Assembly: GCA_008711295.1 (NCBI GenBank)
Contig: VUYV01000226.1
Coordinates: forward strand, 464,396 to 528,395
DNA from: Anarhynchus alexandrinus
Taxonomy: Eukaryota; Chordata; Aves; Charadriiformes; Charadriidae
Length of the DNA: 64,000 nt
Reading direction: 5' to 3'
Numbering within the stretch: position 1 is the first letter of the stretch; the number at the start of each line of letters is the position of its first letter. The translations under genes and the position numbers were made by a program. This document shows positions 23,901 to 34,643 of this stretch, one piece after another. Under the pieces are notes generated by a model, which was not told the origin of the DNA, ran no database searches, and worked only from the letters and a program-made list of their open reading frames with translations.

Positions 23901-25465
23901 GACACCGCTGGGTCAGGATCCTCATGCTTCTCTCCACCTCGGCTCCCCATCAGCCACCCTTGCAGCTGCTTATGGCCCCCTTCTTCCACCCAGTCGCAGG
24001 TTTTGTCACCTCTGCCATGGACCAATAACGCTCACTCAATATTTTCCACTGCCTCTGCAGTTCTCAGCCTGTCTCAGCCCCGCCAGTGCTGTCACCATGT
24101 GGCGCAGTGCAGGTGACACTCACGCTGTTTCCGCGCTTCCTTGCTGGCATCTCTCCAGCAGGGTAGTCCAGGGCCCTACAGCACCGCTGAGTACCAGTGC
24201 CTGCACAAAGTGCATTACCGCTCGCAATGTGCTCCAAGGGACCTTTTGCTGGCACCAGTGTCTACCACATCTTGGCTTGAGAAGTGTTTTTTTTAGTGAA
24301 AGAAGCCAGTGAGGCAAAATACTCCTGTAAGGTGAAACACCACTTAACTTAGGCCTGTCTGTTTCTTCCCTCCCATTTCATGTTATTCAGACATGTTGTG
24401 AAACTGCACGCTTTTCAGATCTGAGCATAGCAGAGCTGTCCCTGGCCAGACCCTTCCCTTTCTTCCCCCATCCTAGAGAAGGGACTGCGTTTGGTGGTCT
24501 CTGCTCCCTGATCCTATCTTGGCTGACTTATTTAAAAGCCTTGTGGCTGATGTGGGATTTCATGCAGCAATTCCTTTAAAATTCTGGACTTCTTGGGTTC
24601 CTCACCCTTGCTGAAAGCTGTGACAAAGTAATCAGATAGTTTTCAGGACACATCTGGACAATTTTGTTGTTTTAGGCAGCAGCAATACTGGGTGATCTCA
24701 CTTCTTTGCTTGTAATTTGTAGGTAGCTTTTCATATCTAAGGGAAGACTGCTAAGACCTGTTTGATCTTTACACTTCCTGATCTCTAAGTCTTATTTCTG
24801 TTCTGCACAATCATTTTTCCTTCCCTTGTGACCTCTGCCTGCTATCCTGCTTGAGGTTGTTTCCCAGCCAAAGAAAGCCCTTACAAGATTTTCCTATGCT
24901 CCTGGTGCAGATTGCTAATAGACAGGACAGCTCAGGCTTGATGGGCTCCTGCCTCCTTTCCCTGCCAGGGAAGATCTCGGTCTCCTCTGCCTCCCAGAGA
25001 CTGTGCCCTGCTGGCTACATCTGCTGGCGCACAACAGTAGGATGAGGCCTCTGGCAAGGTATGAGAGGTACCGGCACCTGCTCCACATGTGAGGGGGACA
25101 CGGGACACCATGCTACCCTGCGGCATTCAGGTTCTGCAGTGCCTCTGCCCTTTGTGGTTTTTTTTGTCTGGCTTTCTCACAGGAAAACATGATGTTGCAA
25201 CAGCAGATCTTGACCAAAACAGAACTACAGGGTTGGGAGCAGAATGTGTCAGTCTTATTTTTAGCATGGAAAGTCTGTGAAACGGCAGTGTTAGGCTAAC
25301 TCCATCAACCTCACACAATGACCTGGCTGTTGAGGTTGTTCCCCTTTCCCCTTCCTTAGCACCACGCAGGAACTGAGCCATGGCAGAGAGCGCACTCGCA
25401 GGGCTCTCTGTACTGTAGCCCTCTCTGTGTTCCTGCAGCATCAGTGCTGAGCAGGAGGATTGTTC
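20913..25465. other. 5' flank of GPR35 copy 1 and intergenic DNA
   Basis: No coding gene is supported. The region must contain the upstream exon(s) and promoter of GPR35 copy 1 on the minus strand, but I cannot fix them; a GTAGGT donor-like site near 21049 is one weak possibility. Long opposed frames at 22192-22872 (minus) and 23656-24312 (plus) resemble nothing known. Confidence 0.45.
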
Positions 25466-25736
25466 TTGATTTAGAACAAGAGGAATTTGCTTCAAGTTGC
25501 ACCAAGGGAAGTTTAGAATGGATATTAGGAAGAATTTTTTCACTGAGAGGGTCATCAGGCATTGGAACGCGTTACCCAGGGCAGTGGTGGAGTCCCCATC
25601 CCTGGAGGTATTTAAGGGTCGTGTAGATATAGTGCTTAGGGACATGGTTTACTGGTGGGCTTGCCAGTGTTAAGTTAATGATTGGACTAGGTGATCTTAC
25701 AGGTCTTTTCCAATCTAGGAGATTCTGTGATTCTGA
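25466..25736 (+). mobile_element. CR1 LINE fragment, older subfamily
   Basis: The order of CR1 landmarks is intact. First comes AGAATGGATATTAGGAAGAA with TTTTTTCACTGAGAGGGTCA, then GGAACGCGTTACCCAGGGCA, then GTGGAGTCCCCATCCCTGGA with GGTATTTAAGGG. The UTR follows with GATTGGACTAGGTGATCTTA, and it ends in ATTCTGTGATTCTGAA. Translation of the mirrored frame shows the typical [18 protein letters not shown] end. It is about 270 bp and clearly diverged. Confidence 0.9.
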
Positions 25737-27360
25737 AGGGATCAGGCGCGTCCCTCTGTGCAAACATACCAGGGAGGGCACGGCAAAGCCTGTGTGCTCC
25801 AGCTGCCTACCGCTGCTTCCGTGCTTGTGGAGTCCCCTGGAGATGGCCGGGCAATGCTTGCAATTAGAACAACTGCTGCACCGAGAAACCAAAACCCCAG
25901 ATATACCTCCAAAAGCCTGAAAGCAGCACCCGACTTGCTAAAATGCAGAACTCCCCGATATCCTGTCCTTCAGCCCCCCAGGAGAGGAGTGCTGCTGGAG
26001 CCCAAACTTCTGGTGAGAACTCAGATTTCAGGCTTGCCCAAATGCCACCAAACAGCAAAGTACTGTCTTATGCCAGCCCCTGCCTTCCCTGCTTAGAAGG
26101 GCAAAAAATACTAAATCTGATGGCTACTCACTTGGAAGCAAGATTCTGGATCACTTTGTAGGCTTTTCCTTGTGGTTTTTGTTTGTTTGTTTGTTTGTTT
26201 GTTTGTTTTTTCGCTCAAGCCTAAATTTTGACTGCAGCATCAATTTGCTCATTTAAAGTTTAAACCATTGTTAGCATTTTTTTTCTTTTAAGAGGCAGAG
26301 AAATTACATCTTGCTGAAATGTTAGCAGAATGCAGTGGTCCAGCCCTCATGTTGGAGCTGCTGATGGACTGTGGCTGCTGCTCCCCTCTATCATTAAGCC
26401 AGACTCTTGTGCTAGAAAATGGGAAAGATTTGTGGATAACCATGTCGCTGTCCTCATGGATTGCTGTTCCAGTGCTGTGTGATGGCCGGTAGTTTGTTCT
26501 GGCCCAAGTGCTGGTAACTCATCTGTTTCATTTACTGGGAGCACTCAGGGAGCTGAGGCTGTCTTCAGACTGAAGAAAGGTGTCAGGAACCCATCGTAAA
26601 CATCATTATAACTTGACACATAAACCAGATAATAATTATTGTCCGAGGTAGTACATACGTCTTCAGGTAATCAGAAAGTTCGTTGCTCATCTTTGGGTTG
26701 CACTATAAATATCCTGTTGTAAGGCAGATCTTCTATCATGGTAGCTAAGTCTCCTCTCACAATCTCTGGTACAGGTTTAGCATTGATGATAGAAGACTCT
26801 GATGTATAATGGTAATAAATGAATATTTACTTATAGATATATTACTGTGAGCTTTATTTTCACTTGCAAAGGAATGTTTCCTTTTTTGTTTTTGTTGCAT
26901 TCAGTACAAACAACAAAAATATTACTCAGTGATGACAGGGATTGTGAAATAAACAAATTTCCACTTTACAATAAGAAAAAAGAACACTTCATTTTTTTTA
27001 AGTTAAGAACTTGAGTGGTGGGAGACCTCAGTTTGCTTCCAACAAGAAGAAAGCATTCACTTCATCCAGCTCTATATGCAGTAAGCTTGGCTGTGTACAG
27101 GAATGCCAGCTATAAATTCTTTAGCACAGCTGTTGTACTGGTTTTGGCACTGACAGGGAGTAAGCAAGCGGCTGTGTGGTGCTTAGCTGCTGGCTAGGGT
27201 GAAACCATGGCAGCTGTTTAGTTTAATAGAGTGCCTTGTCTGTGATCTTCCTTGATTTAAAAGCTATAGGTTTGGGTAAGAAGAAAGTGCTCTGAAATTC
27301 TTTGGTTACAGTTAGTATTTGCTATACTATGAGGCCACATGCACAAAAGCATTACTGCTT
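25737..27360. other. Intergenic DNA with a simple repeat
   Basis: No gene is seen. AT-rich sequence predominates from 26.2 kb onward. It includes the (GTTT)n repeat listed separately. Confidence 0.5.
26180..26211. repeat. (GTTT)n microsatellite
   Basis: About seven consecutive GTTT units followed by a short T-run. Confidence 0.9.
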
Positions 27361-27544
27361 TGTATTTCAGAGTAGACGACCTAATTGGAGCCCATCGTAA
27401 GTTGGACAAGGTGCCTCACGTTAACGGGGAGAAAACATGAACATGACTGAGTTTGCAGAAAAAGTAAGTTGTTCGTTATCTGGATTAGCAGTAGGATAAC
27501 AGGTTGATATGAATCAACCTTCATCTTTTTTCAAAATACTAAAA

Positions 27545-28112
27545 ATTTTCATAATAATGTGTTTGGAGCATTATAACCAATGAGATGCAGGATCCCAGAG
27601 CCAAGAGTGTTTTTGAAGGTTGTCTGCGCTGTTTCTGGAAACAGAAGTCTTTTTCCTTGCTGAACGCCACTCACCTGGACGCGTAAGTGGTGCCTGTCAT
27701 GAATATCGACGGCACCCCATAAAGGAGAATGGGCTAACAAGGCCCCTAAGCCTCTTGCTCTCTGAGGATAGTTAATTGCAGTGTATTTGTTGACAGCTAC
27801 AAGGGTGACAACACTCATGCATCTCCTTAAATAATAGATGGTCTTTAAGAGCAGGCACTGTTTGTTTCTTGTATCTTTTCCTGTCTTTGAAAAGAGACTT
27901 TAAAAGGCAGAATGAGGGCCAGACAGTGTGCAATGATTAAGTTGGTCACATACACACACGGGCCTTTTGCTCTACTTGCAGTGAAATACCAGTAATGCCA
28001 GAGCATTAAATAACACACTAAAGAAGAAAATTGGGATATAAATGATCAACTGAATGACCTGAGTAGTTTCATTCATTTTTATGGCACAGTTGCTCACTGC
28101 AGCTTCCATCAT
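27545..28112 (-). pseudogene. GPR35-type receptor pseudogene, truncated after TM5
   Basis: Read on the minus strand, similarity to the neighbouring GPR35 copies runs in order but across changing frames. The N-terminus and TM1 begin at an ATG at 28112 and include IIYIPIFFFSVLFNALALLV (Asn1.50 kept). A TAG stop follows right after the HCK that ends TM1. TM2 resumes in another frame (VYVTNLIIAHCLALILPFK), where the conserved Asp2.50 is His, followed by further stops. TM3 lies in a third segment with NKY in place of DRY (VNKYTAINYPQRARGL). A last frame covers TM4 to the start of TM5 (KEKDFCFQKQRRQ), with another stop. Nothing like TM6, TM7 or the tail follows down to 27.2 kb. At least three frame changes and several stops make it non-functional. 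It sits between copies 1 and 2 in the same orientation, so it is a tandem duplicate that decayed, not a retrocopy inserted elsewhere. Confidence 0.88.
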
Positions 28113-29826
28113 GCGGGGACCTCTGCCAAGGTATTGCCACAAAGGAGGTAGATCTAACATTTGGATAGGGAGTACTTTCTGTGATGTTGTTTCCTATGTT
28201 GTTTGGCCAATGTCTTGACAGTGGTTTCAGCACGTGGTCTGCAGACACTAGGGGGTGACACGCCATTTGTGGGGGATCTATTTGTAAGTTGTTACTAAGA
28301 AAGTTAATTGTCTGTAGGTTTAAATGAGCAGAATATGGGTTTGCATTCCTGAAAGGATTTTTTTAGGGGTTTACAAGACAGAAGACACTAAAAGTCAAGG
28401 ATCATGAAGCCAACCGAGATATAGCTATCACATGCATTTCAAAAACTCTATAATGTTTTCCACACTGGCTTTAAGTTATCGAAGTGACTATGTGGTAAAA
28501 TGCTAGATGAAATATCTATGCAGATAAACACAAAGTAGTCACGCCCTGGCACTGGATCCCCTCTCAGCCCAGGTTTCTCTATGGGTTGCTTCCTTCTGCT
28601 GCCCCATTAAAACTGATGCCTGGTCCAGGATCCAGCTAGAATTGATCAAGGCTGTCTGTATAATGCATAGAAAGAGTTAAACATTTCAAACTGAGGTGCA
28701 GAAGAGCTGTTGAAAGCCCACTGTGTGCTGTCCAAGCAGCTGAAAGAGAAAAAACCCACAAATCCAAAGCAATGCTTCATCACACAGGGCAATGCCGAGA
28801 AGCCCCAAGTTGTGTGCCTGCCCTATCTCTGCAGAAGGGCTTTACACACCCCACTCTCACCAAACCTCCCCTGAAAACTGCTCATGGATGGTGAGGCTAC
28901 ATCTGCTTCATGTTGCTCACTGCTGTTTTCTGCACATCAACACTCCTGCAGCGTGAGGCTGCAACAACTCGGGCAGATGTGATTACCTCTCACCAGACAG
29001 GACACCATTGAAGATTTGATCCCATAAAGTACGACAACAAAGCTGTCACCATGGCTTACGGTAGTTGCTTGGGCGAGATCAGATCTTCACAGCTTTAGTC
29101 TTGATATGCACAATGCTAAGCGTCTGTTTTGTGGTCCACAACGCTTTATGTAGCTCAGTTTTTCCATGCAATAATGGCTTGCTTTATACCCACAATGATT
29201 TTAGCCTCACAAATGCCAGGGCATTGCAACAAGCTAATACAAGTGTCATATGGCAGGAATGGGGCAATAGTCTCAGGCTCCTGTCTGACTCCTGCAGTTT
29301 ACTCCATGCACAGCAATAGCTGCATCCTGGCGATAGCTGCAAGCTTTGAAATTATACAGGCTGGTAGGAAAATACCACTGCAAGGGCAAATTCTTTGACG
29401 TGATAGGTTTGGCATTGTAGTATAGGGTTTTTTCTTGTTTTTAAGTGACCGTATATGTTAGAGTGCTAGAAGTAGATTTGTGTATTGCTGTAAGGGTGCT
29501 CAGTTTCCTATGTTTAGCTGCACGATATGTACAAATAAGCATATGGCAGAAGCAATGGCCTTATATAGACCGTACCACGTGGCTCTCCCTCTTGACCGAG
29601 AGATGCCTGAAGCTGCACTACAAGGATTCAAGACAGAGCTGGAGTCAAGTCACTGAGGACAGGACAAAATTCAAGTTAATATCAGACCCCTTGGAGGGGG
29701 TTGCTCCTTTTTGCAGGTAAACCTGTACCTATAATGATTGCAAATACTGTAGGTGGTCCCATTCCCTCTGCCTCGAAACTTCAGCAGCACTTTGGCTCTT
29801 AACACCTATAGTGCACTACACCTTGT
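28113..29826. other. Intergenic DNA between the pseudogene and GPR35 copy 2
   Basis: No gene is supported. A hydrophobic plus-strand frame at 29129-29398 (89 codons, containing SYGRNGAIVSGSC and NSCILAIAASF) is unlike any family I can name. No third receptor remnant was found here. Confidence 0.45.
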
Positions 29827-30774
29827 TTATGTCATGACTTGATCTGTGGGTGGCTGTGACTCTTGGCTTTGGTTCATCTTGGACCTCATTGATATACAAG
29901 TGGGGAACACAGAAGGAAATTCCTGAAATTCCCTGGCTGCAAAATAATAGCAAAATGCATCCAGACAGCAGTTAGAATTTGCTAAGCATGCACAGATCTG
30001 AATAGAGTTTCTAACTTTCATGAGCAGAGAACAAGCTCCAGCAACATCCACTGCAAACCGGAAGAGCAGTGTGATGTAGAAAGGCGAAAAACATACGATG
30101 AACACGCACAAATTCACAGAAATAATGTGGATTGCTTTCTGAATTAACTTTGTCTCGTGAGGGTTTGTGGCCATCTTCTTTTTGAGACATTTGATGACTT
30201 GTACTGAGCAAAAAATCACAATCCCTAAGGGAATAAAATACCCAAAGATAACAGAGAATAACATTGAATAATTAGGTTGAATAAATTCTTTCCGAAGGCA
30301 GAATTGTTCCTTTTTGCCATCCAATTTTCGACGCAAGTAGGAATAAACTATAAGCGTTATCCAAAGAAACACACAGATAGAAGCTGATTTTAGTGGGGAT
30401 CGAAGAATCTTTGCTTTTAGAGGGAACTTGATTGCAATGTATCGATCAATTGCAATCAGGGTGATGATAAGGATGCTCATAGGCATGTTTGTAAAATAGA
30501 TGTTCTGGATGGTGATACACAGCTTGTCTGCGGGATGGTCATACTTGTTAAAATATATCAGGAAAGGCAGGGCAAAGAGCAGGAAACTGTCCGCGACCAT
30601 GAGGTTGATCATGTACACCCTGGTCTCGGTCCACCTCTTGAGTTTGCAGCAGAAGACCCAGAAGGCAGTCATGGTCAGGGGGATCCCCAAAGAGAGCATT
30701 GGGATGTAGACGATAAGTTGAAATAGCACAATGCCTTTCTGCAGTGTGTTGTCGTCTTTGGTGCAGTTCTGCAT
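29827..30774 (-). CDS. GPR35: GPR35-type G-protein-coupled receptor, copy 2 (divergent)
   Basis: An intact seven-transmembrane receptor of 315 residues from the ATG at 30774 (MQNCTKDDNTLQKG; sequon at Asn3). The frame stays open upstream to an ATG at 30903 (358 residues), but that extension is basic and low-similarity, and a good acceptor separates it. Landmarks: RWTETRVYM, NLMVAD (Asp2.50), Cys86, DRY at 110-112, IKFPLKAKILRSPLK in ICL2, CFSP in TM6, and NCCLDAFCYYF. Two oddities stand out. Asn1.50 is Thr34 (GIPLTMTAFWVF), and the position of human Arg100 is Met97 (IYFTNMPMSI), while Tyr93 (3.32) and the TM6 Arg (LLFRFAV) remain. The rest is well preserved, so it is probably expressed and functional, perhaps with a changed ligand. 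A Gi-type role is inferred from the family only. Confidence 0.9.
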   Translation of the reverse strand: MQNCTKDDNTLQKGIVLFQLIVYIPMLSLGIPLTMTAFWVFCCKLKRWTETRVYMINLMVADSFLLFALPFLIYFNKYDHPADKLCITIQNIYFTNMPMSILIITLIAIDRYIAIKFPLKAKILRSPLKSASICVFLWITLIVYSYLRRKLDGKKEQFCLRKEFIQPNYSMLFSVIFGYFIPLGIVIFCSVQVIKCLKKKMATNPHETKLIQKAIHIISVNLCVFIVCFSPFYITLLFRFAVDVAGACSLLMKVRNSIQICACLANSNCCLDAFCYYFAAREFQEFPSVFPTCISMRSKMNQSQESQPPTDQVMT

Positions 30775-30785
30775 ATTGGGCCGTC

Positions 30786-30804
30786 TCTGCAAGAAAAGGG
30801 TGTA
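30786..30804 (-). promoter_or_regulatory. Splice acceptor of GPR35 copy 2 coding exon
   Basis: The minus-strand sequence TTACACCCTTTTCTTGCAG ends at 30787, so the exon would start at 30786, 12 bp (four open codons) before the ATG at 30774. Its strength argues that the 44-codon longer frame is not the normal N-terminus. Confidence 0.65.
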
Positions 30805-30904
30805 AGCATGAGACAGCGCTCGGGGACGGGTCCTCTGGGCTGGGTCCTGCTGCAGTGCCCCTGCTGTCATGGCTCTGTGGCTCCTCATGCCCCTGCACTG
30901 CATA

Positions 30905-33695
30905 TGTAGGCAGCCCCTGGTGGGGCTCGGTGGCTCATCAGCACTGTCTATCCCTCAGCCATCAAAGTAACACTGCCACTCACCACCAGCTAACACAAAA
31001 ACACAGAGGCAAACCTCTTTGCAGCTGTTACAGGGTTAAGCCTGCCTTGCCCTCCATCAAGTCCTGTTTTGCACAGTTTGGGTAACAGCAATGGGTCTGC
31101 AAAGCAGAATGATAATCTTTGTGGTCCCTTATCTTTGCTGCTGCTGTGGTTATCGGAGAGCCACTGGCTTTAGGGCAGCCCAAAGCAGAGCTGGGCAGCA
31201 TTCCCCTTCCGCCCTCATAGGTCCTTGCTTTGCTGCTGAAGCCACCCCATGGGTTTGCTCTGGGTCTTGCTGGCCTGTGAACCTCCACAGAACTTGAGCC
31301 CTTCCAGCCCTTCCAGGTAGTTCAGGTGGCTTTACTCCTGGGGGCGACCGGAATGCAGCTGCAGGCTGGTGGCTGGGTGCCTGCAGTGGGCAGGCTGCCC
31401 CCAAGCACGAACCCACCCCTCTCGCTGCCGGATGCTGGGGAGGAGTAGCTCAGCATGGGTACCACCAGCCCCAGCAGGTCTCGAAAGAGAGAAGGGAAAG
31501 TGAGAGGACGTGTCTGATCTCAACCTTCAAAGACAGGAAGCCAAAATTTTGCTAGAGCAGAAAACACAAATCCAAGAACTTAGACTATCTCCTTTAAATA
31601 TTTCAGGGCATCTGCTGCCAGCAAGGAGGCTGCGGAGAATGAATTAGACTTAGTCTGCAGCTCATAAAGGAACTGTTTACAGTAAGGCAGGAAAGGAAAA
31701 TGCCCAGATTCCTTCAATCTCTTATAAATACATTGCCTTATAAGTCAGTGGCTTCTAAGCATCAACATCCAAACTGTAGTGAAAGTGTCTGATTGCATGA
31801 ACTAAGTGAACTATTTTTAGTGTCTGAGACTGGGAGACGGATCTGGCAACCACAGAAGAAAGCCCGGCACCTGCCCTAGCACCAGAACTGGTATGGCATT
31901 ACTGAACCACACTCATTTTTAGGGTGGAACTTATGGAGGAACTAACATATGGCTGGTGTCCTGGCTCTCTTGGGCTTTCAGCCTCACAGGTCCTTGGCTG
32001 CACTGTGGTACCACCTACCGTGCAGCTGTTCCCTGCCGGCCCACCATGGTCATCCTGCAGTGAAAAAGCCACTTTCTGCATGCATAGCGCTGCCCCGAGG
32101 AGCCACTGAGCCCTCCGGGCTGGGCTGGGCATCCCAGCGCCATCGAATCCCCCATGTAAGCACAGAACCAGTGGGAATTCCCAAGGTCCCGTGCCGCAGC
32201 GTGCCTGGAGCTGGATGTCTCCCTGCTAGCAGAAAAGGCATGCCAAGAAGCACTGGTGTGAAACCGCAGCGAGGGATGAAGAGCCCCCTGAATGACACAT
32301 GTGTCTGAAAAACAGTGAGGCATAACAGCTGTGAAAGCAGGAGGAGACTGAGGCGGCTGTGTACAGCTGAGGACTGACCCATAAGTTACCAACCTGGCAT
32401 AGTTGCTTCAGTTAAGAGATGAGAAAGCACATCCTGAAGTACTGAGCAGAGCACACTGCCACACACCAGTGTGGGAAGAATTAAAAGCCATTACCTGTTT
32501 CTTGTGGGGCTGTCGGGTGGGTTTAGTCCTCAGAAAGGATGCAGTGTAGACACGGGCGTCCTGGCAGGGGAGATCTGTTGGGGCCACGGGTGCCAGTGCA
32601 AGGTGCTGCTCCGTGCAGGGCACGGCTGCCCGGGAGCCTGCTGTCAACAGCTCAGGAGCGCTGAAATGCTGCAATGAACTCTTGTTCTCCAAAAGAGGTT
32701 CATTTACCACCTACTTTTTGGGACGGTGGATTCTCTGGTGCCCTCTGTTGTTCTACTCACATCAGCTCAATGCTTCACCATCATTTTTTCCACCCAGTCT
32801 GCATCCCCCCCACTCACCTCACACAAATTAGCAATTAAAATTTAATATTTTCAGTTGTGGGAAAGCAAATAATTTCTGAAATAAAACCCATAATGGCTGC
32901 AAATTGCGATTCTGGCAGCAAAAGGTACCTAGGGAGCAGAGCAGCCCGTGCAGCCTCCGGTGCGGTTGCAGAGCATGCCCCCAGGCAGGCAGCAGTACGG
33001 GGGCCGATGGCCTTTCCGAGGGGGGACATCAGTTCTTGTGCACCCTGTGAGAGTGAGCCCAGGGCGAGGGGCCCCAGCATGCTTCTTTTCGGTGTCTTTA
33101 CAGGAAAGGTGACAGGGTGACAGACATTATGTGCCTGCTTGTCCTCTGTGAATCAGCCAGGTGTCTAACACCGCTCATCAGGATCACTGGAAAGCCCAAG
33201 CTGGTAATGACAGTCACTGCCAACCGGGCACAGGCGAGAGACACTGGTGTGGCAGTGAGCACACCATAGGCGTCAGGACCTTCAGAAACATGTTTAAGAA
33301 CATGACCCAGTGGTATTTTGTACTCATTTTGATGGCTTTTGCTGTCTGTTGGCTGCAGCAGTTGCAGTCCCATCTATGTGAGCCAGCTGACAGGAGCCAT
33401 CCTCTGACTCCCTCAGGATTTGTCCCATTAATTCATGTCCCCTGACATCACAGTCCCAAAGGTGACAACAGCAGATTGAACAGCAGCCATGGGCTCCCTG
33501 AAGGCAGATGTAGGTCACAGGGGAAACTGCATAAGCGGGCACGGAGTCTTCCTGAGTACTCTGAGCATTGCCTGGGCAGAGCTTGGAGGCCATTTTGGAG
33601 ATTTTTCAGCATTTAGAAAGAAAAAAGGCCTGTCCTAGGGAGCATTTGAATAACATGTAGGGGCTCAACCCACCCTCCATCTCCCCTGACTTTTC
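30905..33695. other. 5' flank of GPR35 copy 2 and intergenic DNA
   Basis: No protein gene is supported. On the minus strand, TATA-like TTATAAG motifs near 31721-31745 fall in an AT-rich, conserved-looking block (31560-31830). This could hold the distal promoter or first exon of copy 2, but that is a guess. Frames of 100-125 codons near 32.0-32.4 kb overlap on both strands and look random. Confidence 0.4.
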
Positions 33696-33696
33696 T

Positions 33697-34044
33697 AGGC
33701 TGAGACCTGGCGTACAAGTCTCTAAAGGGTGGGTTGAAGGAGGATGGAGCCAGACTCTTTTCAGTGCTTCCCAGTGACAGGACGAGGGGCAATGGGCACA
33801 AGTTGGAACATAGGAAGTTCTGTTCAAATACATGGAAAAACTTCTTTACAGTTAGGGTGACAGAGCACTGGCACAGGCTGCCCAGGGAGGTTGTGGAGTC
33901 CCCTTCTCTGGAGATTTTCAAGACCCGCCTGGATGCAGTCCTGAGTCATGTGCTCTGGGCAATCCTGCTTTGGCAGAGGAGTTGGACCAGATGATCTCTA
34001 GAGGTCCCTTCCAACTCTGAAAATTCCATGATTCCATGATTCCC
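33697..34044 (+). mobile_element. CR1 LINE, 3' end, same young subfamily as the copy at position 1
   Basis: The sequence follows the copy at 1-540 nearly base for base from GTACAAG...TCTCTAAAGGG. It runs through the ORF2 end (frame 33734-33994: [35 protein letters not shown]) and the GTTGGACCAGATGATCTCTA UTR segment. It ends in the tail ATTCCATGATTCCATGATTCC. Its 5' end is truncated; the join near 33697-33710 also looks like a small internal deletion relative to the other copy. Confidence 0.93.
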
Positions 34045-34264
34045 TAGGAGTATAAACAGATTTAAGAGTAACCCTTGTCTTTTTTTAAAATACTAACTTG
34101 AAGTGAACATTTCAGATCACCACTGAAAATCAGTGACCTATTTTTCCTTTTTGGTATCATGAAAAGTAAGGGAAAGAATGACAGGGATAGCTCAGGATTT
34201 GGCTTAAAGCACAGTTTGACAGCTAACACTACCCACGGATGTTACATGCAGTGTTACATGCAGG

Positions 34265-34283
34265 AAAAAAAAAAAAAAAAAAA
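34265..34283. repeat. A19 homopolymer after a tandem GTTACATGCA duplication
   Basis: A 19-base A run follows directly after two adjacent copies of TGTTACATGCAG-like sequence (about 34240-34264). It is simple-sequence DNA. Confidence 0.7.
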
Positions 34284-34602
34284 CTTGTAGGGCCAGAATT
34301 TCCTTCTCTGCTACTGGAGGCTGTTTTGAATGGGTGACTCAGAGACACTAGCCCCACAAAGCCATCTATTTACATCTTTAAATGAGCTCTGTGTGACATA
34401 CTATGTACATAGCGCGTGTGTGCAGACACAGCGTGGGGAGACTGATGTTGTAACGGCAATATGTGACGAAACGAAAAGCAGCGGCATTTTGTGCTTTCTG
34501 ACATCCTGACCAGCAGTTACTTTGCATGCAGCTCACTCCACCGCCTTAAAAAAAACCACAAGTCTCAAGAATTCTACAGGCTGAGAAGGAGAAAAAGCCA
34601 CA

Positions 34603-34643
34603 CTAGAGGTCCCTTCCAACTCTGAAAATTCCGTGATTCCGTG
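34603..34643 (+). mobile_element. Tail-only CR1 insertion (about 41 bp)
   Basis: CTAGAGGTCCCTTCCAACTC, then TGAAAATTCCGTGATTCCGT followed by GA, is identical to the last about 40 bp of the CR1 copy at 1-540. Nothing upstream of it is CR1. This is an extreme 5' truncation or a segmental remnant of the element 560 bp to the left. Confidence 0.8.

Noticed and set aside
22192..24312. Opposed long frames (226 codons minus, 218 codons plus) as genes
   Set aside because: The products show no family features, the frames are shadowed by similar ones on the opposite strand, and no convincing splice structure is present.
29065..29400. Another GPR35 remnant or transporter exon in the hydrophobic plus-strand frame
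   Set aside because: Reading both strands gave no receptor landmarks (no WTET, DRY or NCCLD pattern) and no known transporter motif.
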